NCBI GenBank assembly: GCA_025449115.1 | Contig: JAHLKC010000001.1 | Coordinates: forward strand, 310,001 to 374,000 | Direction: 5' to 3' | DNA: 64,000 nucleotides | Origin: Chytridium lagenaria | Taxonomy: Eukaryota; Chytridiomycota; Chytridiomycetes; Chytridiales; Chytridiaceae | Shown here: one piece after another, positions 35,841 through 50,130 of the stretch | How the letters are laid out: every line of letters begins with the position of its first letter | Position numbering within the stretch: the stretch's first letter is position 1 | Made by a program: the position numbers and the translations under genes | The notes under the pieces: model-generated | The model's database searches: none | What the model was told of the DNA's origin: nothing | The model's input: the letters and a program-made list of their open reading frames with translations, nothing else

Positions 35841-38800
35841 ATGGATACGGAACCAGTGGAACCCGTTGAGGGTGATGAGGATGCCGTCGTCGAATTTACC
35901 TGGGGACGGACGTTTAAAGGCCAAGGTAGGCATTGATGAATACTATCATCATCCCCGAAGCATAAGGATTTTTATTTAGTCCACCATTTGTGATCATGGT
36001 GGTTAAAATCAAAATGATGCCCTCCCACATGCAATTAACACTTTCTCGCATCCTCCAGTTTTTCAAGTTCCCTCAACGCAGGACGTCATTCAAGCTGTAT
36101 TCTACCCGGCCACACCTCAATCTATCTTTGAATGGTCTATTTTATCTGTGATGGCCGTCGAGCTGGCGATTATGTTGATGGGGACCAAGGAATCGAACAA
36201 GCTTACTTTTCTGTACCTATTTGCGTTCTGGAGGATCGCCTATAATTTGGGATTAGGCGTGTTACTGAGCTTGCAAAGCACGCATGCGTTTCTTGTGAGA
36301 TGGGCCAAGAAGCTGAATTTAAGTGGACGACAGCAAAGGAAGCGCGGACCGTGGGTAGAATATTTTGTGCAAGAGTTGAAGAAGAAGATTGGGCTGGTGG
36401 AGGAGAGTTTTGAGGTAAAGCTATGCATGCTCATGTATACCGTTTTACCTTGTTTATTCGAAATGCTACAAGAAGCCTTTTTTTAAAACATTTTCGTCAA
36501 ACAGGCTTGCCTGCTGAATTTACAACGTGGATCCTTTTCCGTGGCATCGTGGATTTTGTCACGATAAATGACGCTGCCTGCTATATATTTTTTGCATTTG
36601 CGCACTTTGATCTTCCTGGCGATGAGGCCCTTGGATGGAGGGATTGGTTGCGTTACATAGCTGGAACTTTTCTTGTCATCTTTGGATGGTGGGTTAGGTT
36701 TGATGCCAGAAGGGAAATCAAGGACTTTGCTTGGTGTAAGTTTCTGTCCCTGTCTTTCTCGTTTTTAGGGTTATTTTCTTCATTCTTATCAAACACTAAC
36801 GCTTTTGTTTAAAAGATTGGGGCGATTTCTTTTTCCTTGTAGATACTTCACCAACCTTTTCCGGTGTTTACGAGATGGCACCACACCCAATGTATTCTGT
36901 TGGCTATATTGGATTTTACGGAGCCGCCCTTATCACAAAAAGCTACACCGTCCTTTTCGTGTCGCTTGCCGCACACGTTGCGCAACTTCTGTTTCTTTTC
37001 GTTGTGGAGAATCCGCATCTCGAAAAAGTGTACAAATCGCCAAAAGGAGACTCTGATGGTATGTGCAAAGACAAGTGGCCTTTTTTTCGGACTGATTGCG
37101 GTTCATTTCTGTAGACATCACGCACGACAAAAGAATACTTCAAAATTACTTTCAGCGTGATCTCCTCATTCTTCGAAACTTTGACTGGTTTCGAAGTTCC
37201 GATCTATTCACGGTTGGCACATGGATCTACACGTTGATCACGGCAGTTATGGTTGGCCCCATTGAAGAAGATTCGTGGAAAATTTATTTCTACGTTGGGT
37301 CAGTTAAACTTCCTTTACTCGATCCGTTTAACACTTTCGATTTTTTTGATCAGACAAGCGATTTTTTGGAGAGTTGCCTACAACTGGGTCCTTGGTTTGA
37401 TTTTGCATCTTCAAAGTACGTCAAAGTTTTGGAGTCGGCATTTCATCAAGTACGGTGAAACAACAAAGGATGCTTTTCATCAATGGAAAATGTTAGTAAA
37501 ATTTATTATTCATTTGCGATTCGGTGCCTTTCCCTGGATTTACCATTTTGGCTATTCTAAGCTTTTTGTGCTTTGATTAACAACACTATACAGTATATTT
37601 AACTTGTCGCAATCTATGACCTACATCACGTTCTTTGTTTGCGCCTGTCGATTGTATACCATCCCAGACAATTGGCTCTATGGAACGGTTCTGTTGAGAC
37701 ACACGGTTGCTATGGTAAGAAATTGACTCTTTCCCAAATTTTCCAACCTTTAACTCTTTGATTAGATTACCATCTGTATGCATGTGTGGACTGCAATATC
37801 CATTCACAATGCTTTGGGTGACTTTGGCTGGTTCTATGGTGATTTCTTTTTGGACGGTGGCGCTCTTCGCGATCAAAGCCGGCTCACATACACTGGCGTT
37901 TACCGCTTCCTTAATCACCCCAACGCATGGGCAGCGACGGCATCAGCCTGGGGTATCACATGGGCTTGTGGCTCATGGACGTTGATGTGGCTCACTATAT
38001 TTGGACAAGCAAGCAATTGGCTTTTCGTGAGATATGTGGAGCTTCCTCATATGAAGAAGAAGTACGGAACTAAAATTAGGCCTCGGGAAGAGGCTGGAAT
38101 GCCTAAAGCTCTGAGGGAGGGTGTGGAGAGAATTGAGGGAAAAGCCAAGGCGGTTGTAGGAAGAGTAGTGAGAAATCTTGACAGAAGAATGGGCGAAGGA
38201 TTGGATCTCTTCGCAGGTAATGAGTGCTGGAGGATTGTGGGAGATTGCGTCGTCGTCATGGACTTCTCAAAATGGTGACGATGATGAATTTTCATTAGAG
38301 AGAGAGAAGGATGTTTATCTATGAGTATGCAAAGGGATCCCGATCAAGACGACGATGACGTTTCGCCATCCCCACCTAGATGGAAGAATCGTCGGAGAGT
38401 ATCAGAAGGGCAGGAGGATGACGATGATGGAGCCATCGTTATTGGAAGAAATAGGAAGAAGCTGATTTCAGATGAAGACACCCAGGATACTGAAGAGATA
38501 GAGGCGGATGGTGTTACAGCTACAGGAGGTTTTAAAAAGAGACGAGAGGGACTCCCTTTTCGACTTTCGAGGCCGACCAGTTTTTCTGAGACCATGAAGG
38601 TCGCTGTTAATCGGACCAAGCCGAGGGTCAATCAGATTGTGGAGGATGCCAAGATGATTGTCTCTAAAAGAGTGGAGCGTCTTGCCAGCGCGTAAGTATC
38701 TGTCATTTGTTCGCAATAGGGTTTGATTTATTTTTTCCGGTGATAAACCTTTCCTTGCTTACTGCTTCGAATTAGAACACAACGAAGTCCATCACCGCTT

Positions 38801-40214
38801 ATACCTCTCGGTCTTTACACCCTTAATTCCCCGCATATGACCCGTCAGCCTTTTCTCCTACATCACCCACAAACTCTTCGCAGCCTATCATAACCTTTCG
38901 GTTGGGAGAGCCTATACACATCCGATTTACCTGTGCCCGCGAAACCCTAAAACGTCTTGACTGGGTTGGAATTTACGGCGCCTCCCACAAACCTCACTTC
39001 AGATATCACCACCTCCCGAAATTCTCTTTGGATTTTGTTACTGGACTCTGGAGACGTGAGGATGATGAAGATCCCAGCAAACCTCTCCTTAGAAGAGTAC
39101 ACGCCACCCACGGACGAGCCCCATTGAAGCCACTCCATTTTCCTCTGATGATGATCGACCAAGTGGCTCAGAGGATGTAGCAGGATCCGTCGTTGATGCC
39201 ACTAAGGACAATACTTCTAACAATCCACGCAAGAAAACCCCGACGAGCCCTACAGTTTCTGGCCACCCTGGCCATCCGCTGCAGCCTCAGGTTAAGGTTA
39301 TGCTTGGACAAACACCCGTGACAGTAAACCGATCGAAAGATGACCCTGGCCTTAGAGTGGTTACTGGTACCCTGAAGTTCCATAGAACAAGAATACCATG
39401 GAAGATTGGAGCGTTTGAGGCTAGATATCACCTTGACGGATCTTACTCTGTACTGGCTGTCTCGCAAGTGTTTGAAGTGGTTGTCGAGGCTTTTGACTGG
39501 GACTCTTTCCCGGATTCCGTGGGAAGCGGGCTAGTCGCGGCATTAGAGGCTCCGTTGTTTGGGGGGCCAGATCCTCTTAGTGACGATGGTGTTCGTTCAG
39601 GGTTAACGAAGATGATGGTGATTCCACTGGTGTGCCGAATGTGGTGGTCAAGGTTATTCGGGTCTTAAGGGAATATGCGGAGAGATGCGTTGATATTGAC
39701 CCTGAAGAGTTTGAAACATCCAACGAGGCAATGGATCAGGAGGACGCGAAAAATATTGTACGGCCACTTGGTGTTGATGAAGACATTCTAGAGAGATGTA
39801 CTCCTGGTGATGACACACCTGACGCTCGTGAGTACTTTCTGTTGGCGTCTTTCGTGATGCGCTCACTTTTATGCCAAACCTAACGTTCACTTTAAGGCTC
39901 GTTCTCGAGATACAAGGAAAGGGTTGCCAAGAGGGTCGTCTATGGTGTTCGACAGATTTTTGGAATTGATTTTTCCTATAAAGTGGTGAGGATTCTTGGG
40001 AGTGTGAGGATGCTTGCTCGCAAGGTGAGTGGTAGAATTATTTTTTTTTTTTTCAAATCAACCAGCATGATTCTCATCCTATCTTCATGTATAGATTTGC
40101 GAAGCAAGAGTGGCTCTTTCCCCTGTTCAGTCGGTGATGGCGGGTGACGGTGACGGGCATTCTGTGCGGTCTTTTGATACTGGGAACCAAGATGATGATG
40201 ATTATGATGATTGA
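35841..40214 (+). CDS. CHO2: Phosphatidylethanolamine N-methyltransferase, CHO2 class
   Basis: Catalyses the first S-adenosylmethionine-dependent methylation of phosphatidylethanolamine in the ER. The N-terminus [20 protein letters not shown] joins across an intron (35926-36058) to [20 protein letters not shown]. Many membrane segments follow. Two copies of the methyltransferase-type motif are visible: [20 protein letters not shown] near 36875 and [18 protein letters not shown] near 37890. The first lies in the first half, as expected for the duplicated CHO2 layout. The C-terminal domain has [20 protein letters not shown] (near 38905) and [18 protein letters not shown] (near 39395), as in yeast Cho2. 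Several one-base breaks (near 36500, 37370, 38240, 38800, 39180 and 39650) must be bridged. An acidic poly-Asp reading frame just upstream is treated as leader. The stop is TGA 40212-40214. Confidence 0.9.
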
Positions 40215-41790
40215 ATGTTTTGACGTACAATTTTGAGGTTCTGGATTTTGGCCTCCTGCGCTACATATCAAGCGTTATTACAAAACTATGAATGCAACAA
40301 AGAGTAAACAAGATGATTTTTTTATTCATTGGGAGTTTAAAGAACTTGATTAAGGCTCATGCCGCATGTAGCTCTGGTAGAGCGGGTGTGGTGATGTTTT
40401 GAGAATACACGTTTTAACTCTTTGGTTGAAACAGGTTTGGAACACTCGGACGTCTGCAGGCGTTGAGCCAGGCATCGGTGATCAGAAGCTGTGCTTGTAA
40501 TGAGGTTGTCTTGCGTCTGATCAATGTTGAGGACGAGGAACCATAGGCGCAGCCGGTGTCGGATGCAGGTCAGTCGTCTGTCTGAATTGGTTTGCGAATG
40601 TCGGCAGACTTTGGGAGTCCATGGCAGACGGGAGACAAGGCAAGTTTTTTGTTTTTCGTTGGCTGATTCGACTTGAGATTCAGGCAGGGTTCAGGCGGTG
40701 AAGCTGAGCATCCTAGAAAAGTAGGCCTTGATCTTTTGCGTGGAGGAGGTGGAGTTCACGGAGGACCTCCTGCTAGAGCTGCGCGCAAGTGGGATGTTGG
40801 ACTCGATGGGTCTAAACACCACGTTCTTGGAAGAAAGGGAGGCGATAGCGGCAGGGCTGTTGATGTGCATTGTGTTTTTGCTGGTGTAAAGTGTTTGAAT
40901 GAGAGGCTTTTTGTCAGGTTTCTGAGCAAGAGCTGGTGGTTGATGGGTGGACGGGGGGTGCAGATTATTTATATTGTGCACGTTACGTCTTTTTGAGTTT
41001 TTTGTTTCGTGCGTTGAAAAACAGACTTTTTGGTATTTTAGAAAGAAGAAAGGACATGTGACTGAGCCATTCCCTTGTAATAATAATAATAATACCTAAT
41101 AATTATTAATTAATACATGATGGTGGTGGTGGCTCAGAAACACAATTGACATTTTCTGTATTAAAATAAATATAATAATATTTAATAATAAGAAGAATAA
41201 TAATAATTAATAATGAATGAATGAATGAATGAATAATAATGAATAGTAATAAAATAATATTTATAATAGGGTTGTTCATGTTTTACTAAATAATATAAAT
41301 ATAAAAAATATAATAAATATCATTTATTATACTAATATGTAAACTGACCTTAATATTGAATCAGTTACACAAGGTCGGATACCTGTTTTTCTTTTCCACG
41401 TCATCTTTATGTGTCAGAGAGTGTGTTGAACCCTGGATATATTTAATTAAAATATTTATATTTATATTCTTATTTTATATATTTACTATTAATTATTTAA
41501 TTATTAATTATTTATTTAATTAATTATTATTGAATAATGGATGGATCATGGATGGGGCAAAGTATATTTATAATATTTATCATTTAAATTAGTCTACAAT
41601 TGTTCTCAAAACCTTCTTTCTTGGGTATTCTTATTATTCAGCCATAACAGTTGATCTGCATGGGGCAAGAACTGGAATAATCCACGCTTATAAAGTATTG
41701 AATACAATTAAATACATTCATTATTCGCAATATATATATATAATTATTATATTTATCACATCAAACGTGCATGCATGCATATGCATGCCT
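40215..41790. other. Intergenic, AT-rich with simple repeats
   Basis: Holds the CHO2 3' flank, a weak hypothetical frame (40691-40870, -), and AT-rich simple sequence from about 41080 to 41760: aat/atg units such as (GAAT)n near 41214-41235 and (AT)n near 41730. The word tgcatgcatatgcatgc near 41770 is palindromic. Confidence 0.5.
40691..40870 (-). CDS. Hypothetical small Ser-rich protein
   Basis: Sixty-codon frame from an internal ATG near 40870, ending RSSSRRSSVNSTSSTQKIKA and then YFSRMLSFTA. It has basic/Ser composition like phosphorylated regulators, and no domain. An upstream GTG-led extension exists. It may be chance. Confidence 0.2.
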   Translation of the reverse strand: MHINSPAAIASLSSKNVVFRPIESNIPLARSSSRRSSVNSTSSTQKIKAYFSRMLSFTA

Positions 41791-43666
41791 TTATGCTGGA
41801 GGCTTTGGTAAAGAACGAATGTGCGCACAAACATCTTCAAAAAAACATGCCCAACTGCGCTTCGAGATCGGACCCCTTTCCGATACATCCAAACTCTTAT
41901 CAAATTCCCTCTCGCGATGAAAGTGTCCTTTGAGGTGATCCTAGACAAACACGATTTAGCTATAAAGTAAATGTCAAAAGCGAAAAGGGATATAGAAAGA
42001 ATTTTACCAGTATAAGAGCATACACCATCGCCGCCTCTGGAGTTCTAAACGCTCCATTCGGCTCCCTCAAGTTTGCAAGCGAAACTGCACCAAAGGATTT
42101 AATGTTTGGCAGCAAGAGCAATTTAAAAGTCTCTGGACCCAATGTGGCAAGGCCTTGAATTGCACCATAGTGGCAAGGAAGACTTTTAGACGGATCTAGG
42201 AAGGCTCGAAGAAGAGTCTTGGTGATTCTTGGCTGCAAGGAAGGATAAATAACTCCAAAACGCTTGCTGACCCAAGCAATAATAGTTGAAGAAAATCCGC
42301 GAAGCTGCCAGTGATTGTCATTGACATCGCCGAGACGTTTAGAAACCACGCATGTCAAAATGCTAGGAACGATTTGGTGAAGCTATAGAAAGCGTCAAGA
42401 AAAAAAGTCTTTAACTGAAAAAATCTTACGTAAGGCTCAATAAACAGGTTGCTATTGTCCAACAGCGCTCTGGTGATTCGCATCATGGACCATAAAATTG
42501 TTATTGATCTCATGCTTTTGATAATCTATAAAAATAATATGTACATTAATAATGGGCTTTTTTTTGTGGTAGAAATTGAAGATACAAATATACCTTATCA
42601 GAGATGAATTCGATAAAATAAGGTAAGAGCGGCTGAATTCCAGGATCTTTTGCCAAACTCTCCACTGCCAAATTCCTAAGATCGTCGGAAGGAGACAGAA
42701 TGCACTCCGTGACCTTATCATAATACATCTGCAGCTCCTTTGACAGCACATGCTTCACCAGAGGCTCTCCATTGACTGTACCGGGAGCTCTTCCGCCAAA
42801 GTTTGTCTCCGAAGAATTTGTTCGATACTGTGGGGGAGCTTCGGAAAGCATTGATTTCACCTCTAAAAAAAAACATTGTTATATTTTTTTGCAGATACGA
42901 AACGCACAACATGGATATTGGTGGTTTATATAAAAAATGCTTACCGGCTGGTGTTGGGTTCTGAACAATTGCCGGCTGGACTCCCTCGATCGCAAGCCAG
43001 TGCGCTAAAAAAATATTCAAATTAGCAAAATGGATAGGGGCATGCAAATCAGCGTACATGTAAAGTTAATATCCAACGGCACAGCCGGAAGCGGTCCAAA
43101 CATGATATCATCAAGGTCCACCTCTTGGTCTTCAAGAAAATACAGCCGTTGCAACCCTTGCGGGACTTGTTTGAACCTGAACGCGCTTGATGATGTAAAA
43201 CCATATAAAGGCTTACAAAAAAATATGAGATAACAAAGTCAAATAATCCTGAAGGGAGAAAAACAGAAACCCGGTAATCCTTCCGAGGTAGCAAAAGTAA
43301 TAAAGGAGAAGAGTGAAGTTGCTTAACAAACCTCAACATTCTTTAACCGAAGCGCGCAATTAATATCATCCGTTTGCAGCACAGTCCTCCTCGAATGCCG
43401 CATGAACTTCTTAGCCTCCTGCATAAGCGAAAACCGCATCATCAGCATAACAATTCATGCCCGTTGGCTATTTTTTCCGTTCTCACATGAATGACCTCTC
43501 TTAATCGATACTCCACATCCGCCAGCAGTGCAGAGGCTACATTATCCTTCAAAGTCACTCCCACCGACTCGGTGATGGCCTACATACATGATGTGTCAGC
43601 AGAATAGCAGGCATTGATGAGTCTGCTGGCGCTTACATGGATCGTTTCCAAGGGTAGTACACTCAT
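41791..43666 (-). CDS. TAF6: Transcription initiation factor TFIID subunit 6
   Basis: Exon 1 (43637-43666) encodes MSVLPLETIH and joins to AITESVGVTLKDNVASALLA. The histone fold continues DVEYRLREVIH/EAKKFMRHSRRTVLQTDDIN, CALRLKNVE, then PLYGF, the hallmark end of the TAF6 fold, which pairs with TAF9. The C-terminal HEAT domain reads VVSKRLGDVNDNHWQLRGFS, ITKTLLRAFLDPSKSLPCHY, then GAIQGLATLGPETFKLLLLP. The final exon ends FFEDVCAHIRSLPKPPA with TAA at 41791-41793. About eight exons, no obvious frame break. General transcription factor of TFIID and, in many fungi, of SAGA. Its start codon is only 19 bp from that of the divergent Rab gene. Confidence 0.93.
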
Positions 43667-43685
43667 TTCGTTCAAATCTTTTGTG

Positions 43686-45027
<1,342 letters not shown>

Positions 45028-45425
45028 GCCCTCGGGGGGTTGTTTTTGTGTATGGGCAAATACCTCTTTTGTCGCCAGCTACACAGTACTCCACGGATCG
45101 CCCCTGGCTCATCGCTTTCTCACATTTTATTCATCAATAATGAGTCTATGGTTGACGGAGCTTTCTATTAGCTATTGAAGGCTTTTAGAACCACCCCACT
45201 TCCAAATATCCCACCCCGCATATGTTTTAACAAGTTAACTGAATACATTAGCAATCTCGTGATTTTGTTCTTCGACTTTTTCTCACTTAAACGGTACCAA
45301 TATATATAAGGGCGATCGCAAAACAAACACGTTTTATTATACTAGTATATGGAAAATAAGGCAAAAAGCATACACAAAGCTCCTAAAATTAATATATAGG
45401 TACGATTCGAAAAAGATAATGGTGT
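45028..45425. other. Convergent 3' flanks
   Basis: Region between the Rab gene (+) and the R2-like gene (-). AT-rich, no gene seen. Confidence 0.5.
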
Positions 45426-46912
45426 TCAAAAGTCCTCGTCAAGGCTGAAGCTACAATTTTTCATAAGAACCAAAGCCCAAAAGTAGCTAATTAAAAAAGG
45501 AAGAAAATGGGCCCACCTGAACTCCTGGTTTTTTGATTGAGTCGTCTGCATATTCTGCTCCATCCCTCCAGCCTTCTTCATATCCGTAGCTTCATTAGCA
45601 GACACCTCAGGATCCATCGCCATCTCATCAACCACAGTCCTCAGAAGCGCTTCAGCAGTCTCCTGTACAATCTTCTTCACATCATGGGTATGAGCAGAGA
45701 TGGTTCCGCTGCAAGTCGCCCCAAGTTCTTCAAGGACCGCCAGCTCAACCTCCACAGCAGCCATCACCCTCTCGCTCGCCATCTCCTCAGTGATTTTTTT
45801 GTTGATGTAGGAGAAAAGGACGACAAAAAATTCTGTGTAGATACGGGAGTCACCGAGGATGCGAGTAAGGCCTTGTACTGAACCAGGAAGGTATGGTTGG
45901 ACGGTTCCGGGGAGGCAGGTACCACCAATACGAAGGAGCAGATGGTAGCCGGACATGTTGAACAACGCGAGAGCAACTGTAAGAGAAAAGAGTCTTCGGG
46001 CAAACGGCTCTTGAGGATTCAGCACATATTTGGCAATCCACTCATTTCGTGTCTGAATGCAAGTAGCTACAGTCGAAGAAGAATGTTGTTAAAACCCCGA
46101 TAGAATTGGTTACAAAATTGAGAAAAGACTTAAAACCCGAAAATGCGGAGAAAGAAAACAAACATACATTCTTGAACTTTGACGGATACCGTGTTAATGT
46201 AGCTTGCGTCTTTCACGAGGAAATCAAGTAAGACGTTGAAAAATTCTTGATGGATGTTTCCCTGCATGATTTGGAATCCAAGAAAGCATCTGGCTTCGGG
46301 TGCCTAATAAAAATGCATGTTAAAAAAAAAGGTGTTGACGACTGAATAGAATGAAATAATTCGCATCACAACAAAAAAGATTGTTTGAAAGGCTAACCTG
46401 AATTTCATTAGATAATAGGTGAAGTAATCGATGTTGCTCGCCAAAATCGTTTGACACAAGAAAAGCTAGGAGAAATGAAACGGAGGCTCTATCCGCGTCG
46501 GGAATTAGGCTCCAGGCTGTTAGAATTTTCGTTAGCAGAGCAAAAAAGGCTGGAAGCGTTGCGGAAAACCTACCCTCAACATCATCAGCAAACTCCAGCT
46601 CCTCGGGACTCCAAAAGTTGGCCTCTGCATGCTTATAGCACATCCAGATCTAGTACATTTGATGATTAGAATCGATTGGTAGGCGTATGGTTCACTTTTT
46701 AACACGAGCATGAGGATAATGGGGCTCAAAGCCAATACTGTTTGCCGACATGTACAAACCTTGTGGTATTGAATAGGGAACAAGACAAAACGTTTGTTGT
46801 TGGGGACCAATAACTGCTCTTGCATATCATCGGGATGCTGCTGCAGATTGGGGTCAGCTGCGATGAGATTGGTGGAGTAGGAAGTATGAGGGGCATCCAT
46901 GGCGGACAACAT
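45426..46912 (-). CDS. Degenerate ribonucleotide reductase small subunit (R2-like, metal and radical site lost)
   Basis: Six exons join without any frame break to about 352 residues. R2 landmarks in order: LLVPNNKRFVLFPIQYHKIW, YKHAEANFWSPEELEFADD, WSLIPDADRASVSFLLAF, SNEIQAPEARCFLGFQIMQG, NIHQEFFNVLLDFLVKD, GDSRIYTEFFVVLFSYI, and the C-terminal tail FSLDEDF, which in R2 binds the large subunit. Aligned by eye to mouse/yeast R2, the radical tyrosine is Phe (HSEMY to HQEFF). Iron ligands are lost: D139 to E, E170 to G, E233 to A, E267 to S, H270 to Y (mouse numbering); only H173 is kept. The segment NPFDFMENISL near the end of R2 is missing. It therefore cannot hold a normal diiron-tyrosyl site and resembles yeast Rnr4 in concept. 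A helper or regulatory subunit is likely. Ancestry is fairly sure; function is inference. Confidence 0.8.
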
Positions 46913-47001
46913 ATTGAAGTGAGAGAGAGGGGAGCGACAGGGGAGAACCAAGTTTTTGAGTCCGTGAGTTTCGGACAGGATTTACAATTAAGCAAAAAAT
47001 G

Positions 47002-48110
<1,109 letters not shown>

Positions 48111-48495
48111 ATAATAAATAAATAAAAATAATTCAATATTTACCTTTAAAATAGTCATGTCAACCAAAAAAAAAAAAAAAAAGCATAACCGAAGTAGCAA
48201 AAAGATCGGCTATAACATAGATAGAAAAATAAGTTATGACGTGACTGACGACGAATGAATGAATGATTAAAGTTCTACTTGTGAGCTTGGCCATCTTCGA
48301 TCAGCGAGGTGTGTGGCAGGCAGCTATCGCTTTAGGCGAGAAGTAAGAAGATGACCTGGGCGGTGTTTTAGGCAGTTTTTTTTTTTCCAATGCTAGAGTC
48401 GATTTTGTAATCGAAAAACGTGATAAATAGCCTGAAAAACTCCCAGATTGACAAACAATGTTAACTACATAAAACGGATATAATAAAGCTATTAA

Positions 48496-48844
48496 CTAAA
48501 TCGGCCAATCTTTCACCATCCCAACGGCGTTCTCTCTTCTTGGTTTAGCTACCAAATACCGAAAAATTCGCATTAGACGTTGAAACAGCGTTTGGGTTGA
48601 ATATACTTGAGCATATTTCGTATTAATCAGCGGATCAAAGACTCGAAATATGGAGCATTTACGTGAAGCCGGACCCATCAAGGCTTAATGTTTGACCTGG
48701 TTGTGCTGTGAGATTCTCACTAGTAGGCTTATTAGACATATGTCTTGGAGACCGCGTCTCCTCAACATCCGCATTCATGTGCAGCTGTGTGAAGAGAGTC
48801 TGTTCGAAAAAAATAATAGCCTGACCAAAGGGGAGAGTTTTCAT
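48496..48844 (-). CDS. Hypothetical protein, possibly two exons
   Basis: A frame from ATG near 48844 (MKTLPFGQAIIFFEQTL ... ENLTAQPGQTLSLDGSGFT) may splice at gtaaatg near 48661 to a second piece (YSTQTLFQRLMRIFRYLVA, then NAVGMVKDWPI, stop near 48496). No domain is recognised. It lies between repeat copies B and C and could be a remnant. Confidence 0.25.
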
Positions 48845-48856
48845 TCTGGCATCAGG

Positions 48857-48960
48857 TTACTTTATTTTTCAAATTTGAATATTAACACAACAAACAACAA
48901 GTTGAATAAATAAATACACGCGGTATATACAGTTTCAGTTTTGGAATGGCATGCGTTGAA
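48857..48960 (-). mobile_element. Dispersed repeat family, truncated copy C
   Basis: 104 bp of the common 3' end, from TTACTTTATTTTTCAAATTT to GGCATGCGTTGAA on the + strand. Sequence then changes directly into the Ser/Lys-rich reading frame, whose ATG at 48946 lies inside this copy. No target duplication is evident. Confidence 0.7.
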
Positions 48961-50130
48961 ACTACGACTTCAGACAGTGCGACATCGGAGGCTTTGTCTG
49001 GATCAGACCAGCTTACGAGCTCTTCTGAGAGTTCTGATGGAGTCGAATTGAAAAAAGGCACTGCCTCGACCATCAAAGGGAAAGCTTCATCAAAACGTAT
49101 TGGAGATATTGATAAATCTACAAATTCTGTGCCGAATAAAACCGCAAGCGATAAAGGCGCCAGATCGAAAAGCGTTCCGCCTGGTGCCAAATTGAAACCT
49201 GGAGGAGGTAAATCACTAGAAGGAAGCACCAATCTTCAGGCGTCGAAATTAAAATCTAGACAAGCGTTGGTGGCTCAGGATAACGATGGAAAAAACCCGA
49301 AGACACCAAAGCAAGATTCTAGGTCTAGGCAGGCTTCAGTGGCCAAGGATGGAAAGAATCCAAAAACGCCGAGTAATGATGTCAGATCACGACAGATATC
49401 TGTAGCAAGAGATGGGAAGACTCCAAAGACGCCGAGGCAGGATGCCAGTTCGAGGCAGGATGCCAGTTCAAGGCAGGCTTCTGTTTTAAAGGAATCTGAT
49501 GACAAGATCCCAAAGCCGCCGAAGCAGGAGATTAAGGCTGATTCGAAGATGACTTTGGTGGATGATAACGTGTCGTATGAGATCTTGGTACCTGAAACCT
49601 CCGAAGATTCCAAGAGCTCCGACGCCACTGAATCCAGCAGTGATTCAGCATCTAGCGAATCTGAGGCAGTCGTTGAGGACTTGGCTTCGACTGAGCAGGC
49701 AGTCTCTGCTGTTAAAAGTCGAGCTGCCAGTGTCGGCTTGGATCAGGGCCCACTTACTAGTACTGAAACCATAGAAGGTGAGGAACATAGCTATTCACAG
49801 TTACCGACGTTACCTCGAGATTCCAAAAGCAAGCCGGAAGAAGTACAGATTTCCTCAAGGTCAAGTGTGCCAGCTGGTCTGAAATCTAATACTCCAGCTG
49901 GTCGAAAGATGGATATCAAGCCAGTTCTTCTTAAACGCCGCTCGTCAACATCCATGCCTTCAACTGGACCTCAATCATACGTTCGCTCTCTAGCTTCAAG
50001 CCTTGTGCTGTTCCTTCATCTGAGAGGTACTCGCACCACATCCCACCGTCACTTTGATAAGTCCTTTATTACAATGGTATTCCTCAGTTCCCTTGCACCT
50101 TGTCTGAATTACATCACATTAACGCGTTAA
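48946..50130 (+). CDS. Disordered Ser/Lys-rich protein with tandem KTP/RQxSV repeats
   Basis: A 394-codon open frame from ATG 48946. The first five codons (MACVE) come from repeat copy C. The protein is Ser/Thr/Lys/Glu-rich and probably disordered. Residues about 100-195 hold four imperfect repeats of about 21 residues built on SRQASVAKDGKNPKTP, with KTP (proline-directed kinase site) and RQ-S-V (basophilic kinase site) in each unit. After about 50010 the composition changes (LVFLSSLAPCLNYITL), so the real end is probably a splice or break near 50020 (gtactcgcacc). The true start may be upstream, cut off by the repeat. Family not recognised. Confidence 0.55.
   Translation: MACVETTTSDSATSEALSGSDQLTSSSESSDGVELKKGTASTIKGKASSKRIGDIDKSTNSVPNKTASDKGARSKSVPPGAKLKPGGGKSLEGSTNLQASKLKSRQALVAQDNDGKNPKTPKQDSRSRQASVAKDGKNPKTPSNDVRSRQISVARDGKTPKTPRQDASSRQDASSRQASVLKESDDKIPKPPKQEIKADSKMTLVDDNVSYEILVPETSEDSKSSDATESSSDSASSESEAVVEDLASTEQAVSAVKSRAASVGLDQGPLTSTETIEGEEHSYSQLPTLPRDSKSKPEEVQISSRSSVPAGLKSNTPAGRKMDIKPVLLKRRSSTSMPSTGPQSYVRSLASSLVLFLHLRGTRTTSHRHFDKSFITMVFLSSLAPCLNYITLTR

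Noticed and set aside
40355..40445. tRNA-like box (GTAGCTCTGGTAGAGC) near 40368
   Set aside because: The D-arm-like word is good, but no matching anticodon stem or T-arm (GTTCRANYC) follows at the right distance.
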